The position numbers and the translations under genes are program-made. A stretch of DNA of 23,850 bases from JANQPA01 sp964628385. GTDB taxonomy: Bacteria; Bacteroidota; Bacteroidia; Chitinophagales; Saprospiraceae. This document shows, piece by piece, positions 1 through 8,141 of the stretch. Numbering within the stretch: position 1 is the stretch's first letter; each line of letters starts with the position of its first letter. Where the stretch lies: assembly GCA_964628385.1 (NCBI GenBank), contig CAZVOD010000077.1, forward strand, positions 1 through 23,850, given 5' to 3'. The notes under the pieces were generated by a model, which worked only from the letters and a program-made list of their open reading frames with translations, ran no database searches and was not told the DNA's origin.

Positions 1-221
1 ATTTTTGATAACATTTAAATGACACTTACTCTTTTTAAAGGTTTTCGGCAATCTCCTTGAACCCATTGGCCAATTGGTTTATTATTAAAATAAGTATTTT
101 CTTTTGTTAAAAAAATATCAACTAAGATTTAGTTCGATTATCTGACAAAAAAATGACAGAATTGAATCTAGGATTGCGTGTGAAATTTGGCTGGGGTAAA
201 TATTATTTTCCATTTTCTTAA

Positions 222-378
222 AGATGTCATATCTAGACATGACATCTCTTTCCTGTACTTTCGACGCTTCATCCGAGTCGTTGCTAATGGCTGGTTTGAG
301 CCCTTTTTTCAGACATGTCATTTCTAAAAATGACATGTCTCAAAAAAAGTACATGACATGTCTAGACATGACATGTCT
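222..378. repeat. Cluster of three GACATGTC-type palindromes
   Basis: Three long palindromes sit within 157 bp. The first (222-247) is a 26-bp near-perfect palindrome centred on TCTAGA, with one mismatched pair. The second (311-340) has perfect 13-bp arms, AGACATGTCATTT and its complement, around CTAA. The third (351-376) is again centred on TCTAGA with one mismatched pair; the same stretch can be read as two direct copies of ACATGACATGTCT (351-363 and 366-378). The palindromic octamer GACATGTC occurs four times, at 312, 332, 355 and 370. The first and third share TCTAGACATGACAT. They could be binding sites for a dimeric regulator, hairpin ends of a small mobile element, or a dispersed genomic repeat; the sequence does not decide between these. 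Confidence 0.8.
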
Positions 379-545
379 TGAGGGAATAATTTCGGGCTCC
401 ACTCTAATTATCATCCATTAAAAATCGCAAGGCAATAGTTTACAAATAGCCTGTCATTTATGAAGGTCGTATAACTTCCCCAAAATTTTAGCCATCCGGT
501 TAGGTTGGTGAGCACCATGAACGAGCTACTGATTATGGAGAGAAA

Positions 546-703
546 ATGCACAAAGTAAAGCAGATACGGAAAAGCTTAAGCCACCGAACTCATAATTGAG
601 CACTTCTAGCGTAGCTGTAAGGTCGGAGCACTCCTATCTAAATGCTACCGATAATGAAATAGAACTGTACAAGAAACAAGGGCAGCCGCCCCCAACGGAC
701 TGA
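546..703 (+). pseudogene. Possible decayed IS21-type transposase (IstA) N-terminus
   Basis: A short frame starting with ATG at 546 reads MHKVKQIRKSLSHRTHN and then stops at 597. After a shift of frame, 599-700 reads on without stops as a fragment containing SYLNATDNEIELYKKQGQPP. The first piece resembles the beginning of the IS21-family transposase IstA and the second the stretch just after its helix-turn-helix, but this rests on memory of the family and on very short matches. No downstream IstA catalytic domain or IstB is present. It could equally be chance. Confidence 0.2.
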
Positions 704-717
704 ATAGGAAATGGTAC

Positions 718-745
718 AAAAAAAGGCCCGAGTAGCACTCGAACC
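718..745 (-). terminator. Intrinsic terminator of tRNA-Cys
   Basis: On minus the tRNA is followed, after about ten bases, by a 9-bp stem (arms 737-745 and 725-733, with two G-T wobbles, loop GCT) and then seven T residues (718-724). The arrangement of stem plus T-tract directly behind the tRNA is that of a rho-independent terminator. Confidence 0.8.
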
Positions 746-755
746 TTAATCGTAG

Positions 756-826
756 AGGTCGGTAGCGGATTTGAACCGCTGTACGAGGTTTTGCAGACCT
801 CTGCCTAACCACTCGGCCAACCGACC
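756..826 (-). tRNA. tRNA-Cys (anticodon GCA)
   Basis: A full cloverleaf is visible on minus in 71 nt. The 7-bp acceptor stem is GGTCGGT with ACCGACC. The D-arm pairs GCC with GGC around GAGTGGTTA. The anticodon stem is GAGGT with ACCTC and its loop is CTGCAAA, giving anticodon GCA. The T-arm pairs AGCGG with CCGCT around TTCAAAT, and the discriminator base is T (U in the RNA). U at that position is the classic identity element for cysteinyl-tRNA synthetase, which supports the assignment. The CCA end is not encoded and must be added after transcription. The gene is followed by its own terminator. Confidence 0.95.
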
Positions 827-848
827 ATCACTCCGTGTTAACGGAATG

Positions 849-856
849 CAAATATA
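849..856 (-). promoter_or_regulatory. Candidate -7 box for tRNA-Cys
   Basis: Read on minus this is TATATTTG, an exact match to the Bacteroidota -7 consensus TAnnTTTG. It lies 22 bp upstream of the tRNA 5' end. No clear TTTG -33 element is visible at the usual distance. A small 5-bp hairpin (832-845) lies between box and gene. Confidence 0.5.
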
Positions 857-907
857 AGGGATTTATAAATGCCTTGCTGTATTTTCCCTTGATTTTTTAT
901 TATAGAT

Positions 908-1648
908 TTATCGAAGTGCCGGGCCATGGTTATGTCCCTTATGCAACTGAAGGAATTTCTCCTCCAGCTTTTCCATATCATAGCGGTCTTTAAGCTCGAA
1001 TTCCATAATAACACCTTCACCAAAATCTTTCTTGAAGTAGACTAATCCAATATCTTTAGCGTAAATCTCTTCACCTTCGGCCTCCAAAGTAAGCACGCCG
1101 TCCTGCTCTTGATCAATAGCTTCTTTGACAGAAAATTTCACGGCCGGATATTTTTTTCCTTTATACTCATAAGTCGTCTTGCCGGCATACTTGCGGTTTT
1201 TAACGATCTCATAGGCCAGGGTGCTGTCCAGCTCAGATTCCCAGGCTAGTTGATGAAGAAATACGCCACCTTCTTTTTTAACCTGAAAAGGGAAAGCATG
1301 CCCTGACTTTATCTCCACTGGTATTTGGAGCTGACGCTCCGTTGAATCGGTCTCATACATAAAAGCGGCCTCGGTGAGCATACCATTATCTACCATTTTA
1401 TCTCTAAAAAATTGCTCGGGAAAAAGCCGCCTGCCATAGTTAGTACCAGTCATGTAGACACTATCTTCTGAGATGAAAGAGCGGTAGTACCAGTAGGAGT
1501 TTGGAAAGTTCTGGGCGCTAATCGACTGATACTCGTATACCATGCCTTCTTCTAGGTCTTTTAGTGGATAGTAATAAGCTCTAATATCTGTGTATTCAGA
1601 GCAAGCTACAAGCAGCGTTGCCATAAAAAGTAACATCCAATATTTCAT
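908..1648 (-). CDS. Predicted lipoprotein of unknown function
   Basis: I do not recognise this 246-residue protein. It begins with a type II signal peptide: MKYW, a hydrophobic stretch, then the lipobox LLVAC, so Cys17 should be lipidated and the protein held on an envelope membrane. The reading frame stays open upstream to 1774, but that extension has no signal-peptide character and would bury the lipobox, so the ATG at 1648 is chosen. The mature part is soluble, rich in charged and aromatic residues, with an early Tyr-rich patch (IRAYYYPL) and a His-containing tail (HKGHNHG). There are no Cys residues other than the lipidated one and no enzyme motif I can see. It ends 82 bp before the tRNA-Cys and diverges from secA with 275 bp between starts. 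A substrate-binding or structural role is possible; nothing in the sequence shows one. Confidence 0.75.
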   Translation of the reverse strand: MKYWMLLFMATLLVACSEYTDIRAYYYPLKDLEEGMVYEYQSISAQNFPNSYWYYRSFISEDSVYMTGTNYGRRLFPEQFFRDKMVDNGMLTEAAFMYETDSTERQLQIPVEIKSGHAFPFQVKKEGGVFLHQLAWESELDSTLAYEIVKNRKYAGKTTYEYKGKKYPAVKFSVKEAIDQEQDGVLTLEAEGEEIYAKDIGLVYFKKDFGEGVIMEFELKDRYDMEKLEEKFLQLHKGHNHGPALR

Positions 1649-1705
1649 AAAAAATTCATTGATATAGGTTGCAACCTGTCCTTTTTTCATTTTGTTGTAT
1701 TTTTT

Positions 1706-1720
1706 ATGACAGTATGTCAT
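1706..1720. repeat. Inverted repeat ATGACA-N3-TGTCAT
   Basis: A perfect 6-bp inverted repeat with a 3-bp spacer, ATGACA GTA TGTCAT, lies in the divergent region between the lipoprotein gene and secA, 58 bp upstream of the lipoprotein start. Its half-site is close to the TGACATGTC words of the cluster at 222-378. It could be an operator for the lipoprotein gene; it is short enough to be chance. Confidence 0.35.
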
Positions 1721-1812
1721 CATTTTTAATATGGTATGATCTATGTTGTTTTTTGTATTATTCAATATATTCAACTACGATATGCTAAGCCTCGTATCAT
1801 CGAATTATTATC

Positions 1813-1844
1813 TTTGTAATTAAGCTGCACAGTAAATATATTTG
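1813..1844 (+). promoter_or_regulatory. secA promoter, TTTG-N20-TATATTTG
   Basis: TTTG at 1813-1816 and TATATTTG at 1837-1844 are separated by 20 bp, close to the Bacteroidota -33/-7 consensus. Transcription would start near 1850 and leave a leader of about 70 nt before the secA ATG at 1924. A second TAnnTTTG match, TATCTTTG at 1809-1816, overlaps the -33 box and lacks its own upstream element. Confidence 0.7.
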
Positions 1845-1923
1845 AAGCTCAACAAAAGGGAAAAATACAAAAAATATTAGCCGCTTTTCATCATAAAATT
1901 GAAAGGGTTTAAATTAAAAATAT

Positions 1924-4900
1924 ATGTTTAAAATATTTAAGAAAATCGTAGGGTCAAAGCAAGATAGAGACCTCAAAACCTATACGCCAATCGTTGAGGA
2001 AATCAACGAAATCTACGAAGGGCTTGCTAACTTGAGTAACGATGAACTACGGAATAAAACCCTGGAATTTCGCGAGCGAATCCAGGAACATCTGGTAGGC
2101 ATTGATGCAGACATTGCCGAAGCCATAAAAGAATCTGAATCCAGTGAAATAGATTTCGAAACTAAAGAAAAATTGTTTGAAGAAATTGATGCACTTAGAG
2201 AAGATAGAGATAAGCATCTGGAAACGATTCTGAAAACAATTATGCCGGAAGCCTTCGCGGTGGTCAAAGAAACGGCCAGAAGGTTTGCCAATAACGAAAC
2301 CATAGAAGTTACAGCAACCCCACACGACAGAGAAATAGCTGCCAACAGCCAAAAGACTTACGTCAAAATTCAGGGAGATAAAGCCATCTGGAAAAACTCA
2401 TGGGTGGCCGCAGGTGGTGAGATCGAGTGGAATATGGTACACTACGACGTTCAGCTCATCGGTGGTATGGTCTTACACGAAGGGAAAATCGCGGAGATGG
2501 CAACCGGTGAAGGTAAAACCCTGGTCGCTACCCTGCCTGCTTATCTGAATGGTTTGTCCGGAGAGGGGGTTCACGTGATTACCGTCAACGATTACCTGGC
2601 TCGTCGTGACTGCGAATGGATAGGTCCTATTTTTGAATGGCTATTCTTGACAATCGACTGTATCGATCGATATCGCCCACACTCCGAAGAACGCATGAAT
2701 GCTTATCGCTGTGATATCACTTACGGTACCAATAACGAATTTGGTTTTGACTACCTGAGGGATAATATGGTTCGTTCAAAAGCCGAAAAGGTACAGGCTA
2801 AGCACCATTATTGTATGATCGATGAGGTGGATTCTGTATTGATTGATGATGCCAGAACGCCCCTGATTATTTCGGGGCCGGTACCTAAAGGTAATGAAGA
2901 CCAAGAATATATTGCACTTCGCCCTTTCGTGGAACGGCTTATCACTGTGCAACGCAAGCTAGCTACACAATATCTTTCTGAAGCTAAAAAGCTTTACAAA
3001 GAAGGTGACCGCGGCACTGGCGAAGGAGAAGCAGGTATGGCGCTGCTCAGGGCTTATCGGGCAATGCCTACTTATCGTCCTTTAGTGAAGTTTTTGAGTG
3101 AAGAAGGTACCAAGGTGTTGCTGCAAAAAACAGAGGGTTTCTATATGCAGGAGCAGTCCAAGAATATGCACCTTGTAGATGCTCCCTTATATTTCACTAT
3201 CGATGAGAAAAATAGAAATGTAGAGTTAACTGACAACGGGGCGGATTTTCTGGCCAGGGGAAATGAAGATTCCAACTTCTTTATTATGCCAGATATTGCT
3301 TCTATGATGATGGAAATCGATGCTAATGAGGACATGGATACTCCAGAAAAGGAAGAAGCCAAACTAAAAGTATCTCAGGATTTTGCCGTCAAGTCTAAGC
3401 GTCTGCATAGTATCAGTCAGCTCTTGAAAGCCTACACTTTGTTTGAAAAAGATGTAGACTATGTAGTTATGGATGGAGAAGTGAAAATAGTTGATGAACA
3501 AACCGGCCGTATGATGGAAGGACGCCGGTATTCCGATGGTTTACACCAGGCTTTGGAAGCCAAAGAAAATGTAAAAGTTGGAGATATCACCCAAACCTAC
3601 GCTACCATTACGCTGCAGAACTACTTCCGGATGTATCACAAGTTGGCCGGTATGACCGGTACTGCCGAAACAGAAGCAGGAGAATTTTGGGAAATATACA
3701 AGCTGGATGTAGTGGTCATTCCAACTAATAGGCCTATCATTCGCGATGACAGAGATGATTTGGTTTATCGTACCGAAAAAGAGAAATATAATGCCATTGT
3801 CGAGGAAATCGTTAATCTGAGCCAGGCCGGCCGGCCAGTACTGGTAGGTACAACTTCCGTAGAAAACTCCGAGCGCTTGAGTAGAATGCTCAAGCTGAGA
3901 AAAATGGATCACAATATTCTGAATGCCAAACAGCACCAGCGAGAGGCTGAGGTAGTTGCTGAAGCCGGGCGCCCCGGAAAAGTGACCATTGCTACCAACA
4001 TGGCCGGTAGAGGTACCGATATTAAGTTGACCAAAGCGGTGAAAGATTCCGGTGGTCTGGCTATCATCAGTACGGAAAGACATGACTCCAGACGGGTAGA
4101 CAGACAGCTGCGCGGTCGTGCCGGGCGCCAAGGAGATCCCGGTAGTTCTCAGTTTTATGTATCACTGGAAGACCCTTTAATGCGCCGCTTTCAGTCTGAA
4201 CGCCTCGCTAAACTCATGGACCGTATTGGTACCAAAGAAGGCGATGTACTTCAGGCCGGAATGGTCACTAAATCAATAGAGCGGGCACAGAAAAAAGTTG
4301 AGGAAAACAACTTTGGTATTCGTAAGCGATTGCTTGAATATGATGATGTAATGAATATCCAAAGGGAAGCTATCTATAAAAAGCGAAACAATGCCCTTTA
4401 TGGTGATCGCCTGTCGGTAGACCTTAATACTATGTTTGAGTCAATGATCGACAGTATCATCATTTCAAATAAAGAGAGCGGAAATATTGATACCTTCAGA
4501 CGCGCCAGTCTGAGCATTCTGGGAATCGACCCCAGCATTGACGCGGCTACTTTTAAGGAAGCTCCAATGGAAACGATCAAAGAGGAATTTGGTCGTCAAT
4601 TCTACGAGTATTACGAGCGAAAAGGGCAGAATATCATCAATGTATTGCTTCCTAACATCAAGGAGGTATACGAAAAGCAGGGGAATATCTATAAGCGTAT
4701 TGCCATTCCGTTTACTGATGGACGTTCCAATCCGCTGAGAATTTCCGCCGATATTGAAAAGGCAGTGAATACGAACGGTAAGTCTGTCGTTTCGGATATA
4801 GAGCAGGCGGTGATGCTGGCCATTATTGATGAGAAATGGAAAGAACACCTTCGTTCTATGGACGAGTTGAAGGAGTCGGTACAATCCGCTTCTTTCGAGC

Positions 4901-5241
4901 AGAAAGATCCGTTGGTGGTATATAAAATGGAAGCCTATGAGTTGTTTGAGCAACTGGTATTTTTGATCAACGAGGAGGTCACTTCTTATCTTTCTAAAGG
5001 TACAATCATCTTTTCAGACGGAAGAACACTGGAGCAGGTCAGAGAGCAAGCCACAGATTACAGTAAAACACGGACCAACAAATCGGAAGAAGCGATGCGC
5101 AGAAGAGCTATGGAGGCTGCCGGAAGAGGCAGAGCGGCCAAGCCTCAAACTATAAAGCGCGTAGAAAAGAAAGTGGGCCGCAACGATCCTTGCCCATGTG
5201 GCAGCGGAAAGAAATACAAACACTGCCACGGAAGGGGATAA
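1924..5241 (+). CDS. secA: Preprotein translocase ATPase SecA
   Basis: SecA is the cytoplasmic motor that drives unfolded preproteins through SecYEG using ATP. In this 1,105-residue protein the Walker A motif ATGEGKT is at about 193-199 and the Walker B/DEVD box at 300-303, followed by ARTPLIISGP. A long preprotein-binding region runs to about 530. The second helicase half contains TNMAGRGTDIKL and QLRGRAGRQGD. The protein ends in the zinc-binding tail DPCPCGSGKKYKHCHG, which in the family binds SecB and phospholipids. It is about 200 residues longer than E. coli SecA; the extra length lies before Walker A and around residues 320-480, as is usual for Bacteroidota. It is transcribed alone from the promoter at 1813-1844 and followed by a terminator-like hairpin. 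It supplies the Sec step for the lipoproteins, T9SS cargo and periplasmic proteins encoded nearby. The assignment is certain. Confidence 0.98.
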   Translation: MFKIFKKIVGSKQDRDLKTYTPIVEEINEIYEGLANLSNDELRNKTLEFRERIQEHLVGIDADIAEAIKESESSEIDFETKEKLFEEIDALREDRDKHLETILKTIMPEAFAVVKETARRFANNETIEVTATPHDREIAANSQKTYVKIQGDKAIWKNSWVAAGGEIEWNMVHYDVQLIGGMVLHEGKIAEMATGEGKTLVATLPAYLNGLSGEGVHVITVNDYLARRDCEWIGPIFEWLFLTIDCIDRYRPHSEERMNAYRCDITYGTNNEFGFDYLRDNMVRSKAEKVQAKHHYCMIDEVDSVLIDDARTPLIISGPVPKGNEDQEYIALRPFVERLITVQRKLATQYLSEAKKLYKEGDRGTGEGEAGMALLRAYRAMPTYRPLVKFLSEEGTKVLLQKTEGFYMQEQSKNMHLVDAPLYFTIDEKNRNVELTDNGADFLARGNEDSNFFIMPDIASMMMEIDANEDMDTPEKEEAKLKVSQDFAVKSKRLHSISQLLKAYTLFEKDVDYVVMDGEVKIVDEQTGRMMEGRRYSDGLHQALEAKENVKVGDITQTYATITLQNYFRMYHKLAGMTGTAETEAGEFWEIYKLDVVVIPTNRPIIRDDRDDLVYRTEKEKYNAIVEEIVNLSQAGRPVLVGTTSVENSERLSRMLKLRKMDHNILNAKQHQREAEVVAEAGRPGKVTIATNMAGRGTDIKLTKAVKDSGGLAIISTERHDSRRVDRQLRGRAGRQGDPGSSQFYVSLEDPLMRRFQSERLAKLMDRIGTKEGDVLQAGMVTKSIERAQKKVEENNFGIRKRLLEYDDVMNIQREAIYKKRNNALYGDRLSVDLNTMFESMIDSIIISNKESGNIDTFRRASLSILGIDPSIDAATFKEAPMETIKEEFGRQFYEYYERKGQNIINVLLPNIKEVYEKQGNIYKRIAIPFTDGRSNPLRISADIEKAVNTNGKSVVSDIEQAVMLAIIDEKWKEHLRSMDELKESVQSASFEQKDPLVVYKMEAYELFEQLVFLINEEVTSYLSKGTIIFSDGRTLEQVREQATDYSKTRTNKSEEAMRRRAMEAAGRGRAAKPQTIKRVEKKVGRNDPCPCGSGKKYKHCHGRG

Positions 5242-5330
5242 GTTTTTATTTTATGGAAAATAAATATTTAAAAATATCTGAACTATTGCCTTAGAGGATC
5301 GTAGAAAAGTTTTGGACTCATATATTGAGG

Positions 5331-5356
5331 AACCCTGCAAAATTTGCCAGGGTTTT
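5331..5356 (+). terminator. Probable secA terminator
   Basis: AACCCTG (5331-5337) pairs with CAGGGTT (5348-5354), and inner bases can extend the stem around one bulge. It is followed only by a short T-run and TCTAAATTTG. It lies 90 bp behind the secA stop and 99 bp before deoC. Confidence 0.5.
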
Positions 5357-5357
5357 C

Positions 5358-5365
5358 TAAATTTG
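5358..5365 (+). promoter_or_regulatory. Possible -7 box for deoC
   Basis: TAAATTTG matches TAnnTTTG exactly and lies 90 bp before the deoC ATG. The only nearby TTTG upstream (5343-5346) is 11 bp away, too close for a normal -33 element, so the match is weak evidence. A 6-bp hairpin (5407-5412 with 5422-5427) lies between this box and the gene. Confidence 0.25.
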
Positions 5366-5454
5366 TTTCCCAAACGAGTCTAGTTATTAAAAAGATATCA
5401 AAGTAAGAGGAAAAGTTCTACTTCCTCGGATTTAAACACTAAGCAAAGAATTCC

Positions 5455-6096
5455 ATGAGTATTGCGCATTTTATTGATCACACCGTCCTGAAGCCTGATT
5501 GCAGCCCTGAAGATATAAAAACAATTTGCTCCGAAGCAGTTATCCATGGGTTCAAGGCGGTATGTATTCCGCCGTATTTTGTTCCGAAGGCGGTTAATAT
5601 TCTGGAAGGCACCCCGGTTAAGGTCTGTACAGTAGTGGGTTTTCCTATGGGATATTCCACTACGGCCTCAAAAGTTGAAGAGATCAAAAGAGCATTGGCA
5701 GAGGGAGCTGACGAGGTAGATGTAGTCGTCAATGTCAATGCCATAAAAGATGGTAATTGGAATTTTGTTTCTAACGATATTGATGCTACCACTACTGCTA
5801 TTCACATCAGAGGTAAGGCTATCAAGATTATTTTTGAGACAGGGTTGCTTACAGAAGAAGAAATTGTCCGGCTTTGTGAAATTTGTAATGAAAAAATGCC
5901 AGACTTTGTCAAGACGTCTACGGGATGGAATGGCGGTGCTACTAGCGATATTGTAAAGCTTTTGAGGGAAAACCTGAATAGCTCCATCAAGATCAAAGCT
6001 TCCGGTGGCATAAGAACACCCGATGCTGCTCATGAACTTATCAATGCGGGAGCTTTGCGTTTGGGCACTTCATCAGGGGTTCATCTCGTTAGTTAG
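5455..6096 (+). CDS. deoC: Deoxyribose-phosphate aldolase
   Basis: DeoC cleaves 2-deoxy-D-ribose 5-phosphate to glyceraldehyde 3-phosphate and acetaldehyde, feeding deoxynucleosides into central carbon metabolism. The 213-residue protein is a class I aldolase with a TIM barrel. FVKTSTGW carries the Schiff-base lysine (Lys153). The catalytic Asp of ADEVDVVVN is Asp89 and the second active-site lysine, in KIKASGGIRT, is Lys181. The phosphate-binding end LGTSSG is intact. Length is normal for the shorter bacterial form. It starts at the ATG at 5455 with no Shine-Dalgarno sequence. The SPOR-domain gene follows 125 bp later on the same strand; no other deo genes are nearby, so it seems to be a stand-alone salvage gene. 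Confidence 0.95.
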   Translation: MSIAHFIDHTVLKPDCSPEDIKTICSEAVIHGFKAVCIPPYFVPKAVNILEGTPVKVCTVVGFPMGYSTTASKVEEIKRALAEGADEVDVVVNVNAIKDGNWNFVSNDIDATTTAIHIRGKAIKIIFETGLLTEEEIVRLCEICNEKMPDFVKTSTGWNGGATSDIVKLLRENLNSSIKIKASGGIRTPDAAHELINAGALRLGTSSGVHLVS

Positions 6097-6221
6097 ATAA
6101 GAGCTCAGATTTTTTTATAAATTTATTGGACTTGCTTCGCAGGTTAAAATAGTGGAAAAGAATCAATTTTAATCTGTTTTAACACCTTCGAAGCCAGCCT
6201 ATTCATTAACCTCTACATACA

Positions 6222-6623
6222 ATGAAGATAAGAACAGTCATTGTGGCGATCGGTTTTTTTCTGTTAACGGGTCTTTCTGGTATTCAAGCACAGGTAATAA
6301 TCGAGCCCAATCCGGAAATTGATCAAATGCTAGAAAGATATATCGAAGTAAATAAAGCTGAAAATACTGTAAAGGGTTATAGAATACAGGTATATGCCAC
6401 TACTGATCGACAGCAATTTGATTCTTTTAAAAGGTCGTTTGAATTTAGATATCCCAATATTCCGACTAGCTGGGAGCATTCAAAACCTTACTACAAGCTC
6501 CGGGCCGGAGCTTTTGCCAGTAAAGGAGATGCTACTCGCATGCTGTATGTTTTGAAAAAAGAGTACCCACAGGCCTATTTGGCCATTGATAATAATATGA
6601 GAGCAGCAGAAATTATTGATTAA
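6222..6623 (+). CDS. Secreted SPOR-domain protein
   Basis: This 133-residue protein has a Sec signal peptide (hydrophobic residues 5-20, cleavage probably after GIQAQ) and then, from about residue 50 to the end, a SPOR domain: GYRIQVYAT, a helix with QQFDSFKRSF, then YYKLRAGAFASKGDATRML and a final helix and strand. SPOR domains bind peptidoglycan strands stripped of their stem peptides, mostly at division sites. It carries no other domain, so it is probably a small periplasmic wall-binding protein. rodA begins 92 bp later on the same strand, which fits a wall-related role. The gap holds a weak hairpin (CAGCC at 6626 with GGCTG at 6646, then TTTTTCT at 6657) that might terminate or attenuate. 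The exact function is unknown. Confidence 0.85.
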   Translation: MKIRTVIVAIGFFLLTGLSGIQAQVIIEPNPEIDQMLERYIEVNKAENTVKGYRIQVYATTDRQQFDSFKRSFEFRYPNIPTSWEHSKPYYKLRAGAFASKGDATRMLYVLKKEYPQAYLAIDNNMRAAEIID

Positions 6624-6715
6624 TACAGCCTGGAAAATAAAAAATGGCTGATGCTGTTTTTCTATTTTCTAAAATATAAATCGATAGCACCTGTAACGGC
6701 TTAATAAATGGTAGG

Positions 6716-8119
6716 ATGAGACCAAGGAGCAGAAATATCTTTAGCAGTTTTGACGGAACCACTTTTTGGATGTATATCAGTCTGATTACTATAGGCTGGT
6801 TGATGATCTTTTCTGTGGATAAAAGTGATACTGCAGAGCTGAGTTTCTTCCAGACAGTGGCCGGAAAGCAAGCTATCTGGATTGGTATTTCGCTGGTTGT
6901 ATTTTTGCTGGTCTCCCTGATCGAGTGGAAATTTTGGCAAACGTTTTCCTATCTCATCTATGGGTTTTCTATCCTCTTACTCATAGCAGTCCTGATATTT
7001 GGTACGACCATAAAAGGGGCTACTTCGTGGTTCTCTTTTGGAGGCTTCTCTTTTCAGCCATCGGAGCTAGCTAAATTCGGAACCTGCCTGGCCATATCTA
7101 ACTTTTTGAGTACTTATAATACAGATTTGCGAGATTTCAGGATGCTGATCACCGCAGCCGGTGTGTTTTTATTACCTATGGGCCTTATCTTGTTACAACC
7201 TGATGCCGGTTCGGCATTGGTATTTCTGTCTCTTCTCATCCTATTATATAGAGAAGGCCTAGCTCCTACCTATTACATTGTAGGCGCCTTTGCTGTGATT
7301 ATGCTACTGCTGGGCTTTGTATACGAGATGAACTACATCGCTATCGGCCTGCTGTGGGTATTTACTTTATTGCTGACCTATAATTTCCCATCCCGGAAAT
7401 GGCTTTATGTGGTCTTGGTGCTAGGCTTTTTTGGCGTAGGGATTTTATTTTTAAGACAAAATCAGCTACAGGTCGTAGCTATTGGAAGCCTTGTGGCTTT
7501 TCTGATCACCGCACTTGTTGTTTGGCGGAGCAAAAGAAGCCGACTACCCGGCTTTTTGATCTTTGCTGGGCTATTGGGTCTCGGCTTGTCTTTTGCTTCT
7601 AATTACGCTTTCAATAATGTTCTTTTACCTCACCAGCAAGACCGTATCAATGTATGGCTTAAGCCGAGTGTTTGTGATCCGGGAGGAAGCCTATACCACA
7701 TCCTGCAATCCAAAATGGCTATTAGCAGCGGCGGCTTACAGGGGAAAGGCTTTCAGCAAGGAACCATGACCAAGCTGAATTATATTCCGGAACAATCCAC
7801 GGACTTTATCTTTTGTACAATCGGTGAAGAGCAAGGATTTATAGGAACGTTTGGCATTATCGCACTTTTCTTTTTGCTTTTGTATAGAATCACTAATATT
7901 GCAGAACGGCAAAAATCTGGGTTTTCACGGCGATATGCCTACGGAGTTGTTGGTATTTTATTCGTTCACTATTTTGTAAATATTGGAATGACAATGGGGC
8001 TTATGCCGATTATCGGTATTCCGCTTCCATTCATTAGCAAGGGGGGGTCTTCGCTGCTGGGTTTTACCATTATGATGGCCGTATTACTCAGGTTGGACAG
8101 CCATGATGCATCAACCTAG
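6716..8119 (+). CDS. rodA: Rod-shape SEDS glycosyltransferase RodA
   Basis: RodA is the SEDS-family peptidoglycan polymerase that works with a class B PBP to elongate the side wall. The protein is a polytopic inner-membrane protein with the family signatures in order: GATSWFSFGGFSFQPSELAK near residue 101; LQPDAGSA near 160; GKGFQQGT; then IPEQSTDFIF with Asp363, the proposed catalytic Asp of SEDS enzymes; and the C-terminal MGLMPIIGIPLPFISKGGS. At 467 residues it is about 100 longer than E. coli RodA. The extra part is a set of additional hydrophobic segments in the middle (about 190-290), as I recall for other Bacteroidota. The final motifs with KGG fit RodA rather than FtsW, helped by the absence of division genes nearby. 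It is followed after 22 bp by tgt and then lptF/G, probably one transcript. Confidence 0.93.
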   Translation: MRPRSRNIFSSFDGTTFWMYISLITIGWLMIFSVDKSDTAELSFFQTVAGKQAIWIGISLVVFLLVSLIEWKFWQTFSYLIYGFSILLLIAVLIFGTTIKGATSWFSFGGFSFQPSELAKFGTCLAISNFLSTYNTDLRDFRMLITAAGVFLLPMGLILLQPDAGSALVFLSLLILLYREGLAPTYYIVGAFAVIMLLLGFVYEMNYIAIGLLWVFTLLLTYNFPSRKWLYVVLVLGFFGVGILFLRQNQLQVVAIGSLVAFLITALVVWRSKRSRLPGFLIFAGLLGLGLSFASNYAFNNVLLPHQQDRINVWLKPSVCDPGGSLYHILQSKMAISSGGLQGKGFQQGTMTKLNYIPEQSTDFIFCTIGEEQGFIGTFGIIALFFLLLYRITNIAERQKSGFSRRYAYGVVGILFVHYFVNIGMTMGLMPIIGIPLPFISKGGSSLLGFTIMMAVLLRLDSHDAST

Positions 8120-8141
8120 TATTTTGTAAAATCTACAATCA

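Larger units (their letters stand above)
1..717. other. Gene-poor region left of tRNA-Cys
   Basis: No reading frame here looks like a protein gene. The frames that are open (for example 224-421 plus and 118-336 minus) simply read through the palindromic repeats at 222-378. The stretch is AT-rich up to about 480 and more balanced afterwards. It lies beyond the 3' end of the tRNA-Cys gene, a common landing place for mobile DNA, but I see no copy of the tRNA 3' end that would mark an attachment site. Confidence 0.6.

Noticed and set aside
222..378. CRISPR array
   Set aside because: Repeats are palindromes of unequal length at irregular spacing, with no uniform spacers and no cas genes.
224..421. 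Open frame on plus reading MSYLDMT... through the palindromes
   Set aside because: Its repeated peptide wording comes directly from the palindromic DNA, it has no domain character, and the minus strand is open for the same reason.
1649..1774. 42-residue N-terminal extension of the lipoprotein
   Set aside because: The extension lies ahead of a complete lipoprotein signal peptide and would make it internal; the ATG at 1648 is the sensible start.
3541..4131. 196-residue frame on minus opposite secA
   Set aside because: It lies wholly inside the conserved helicase half of secA and shows no protein-family features; other long minus frames here (for example 4465-4953) are the same.
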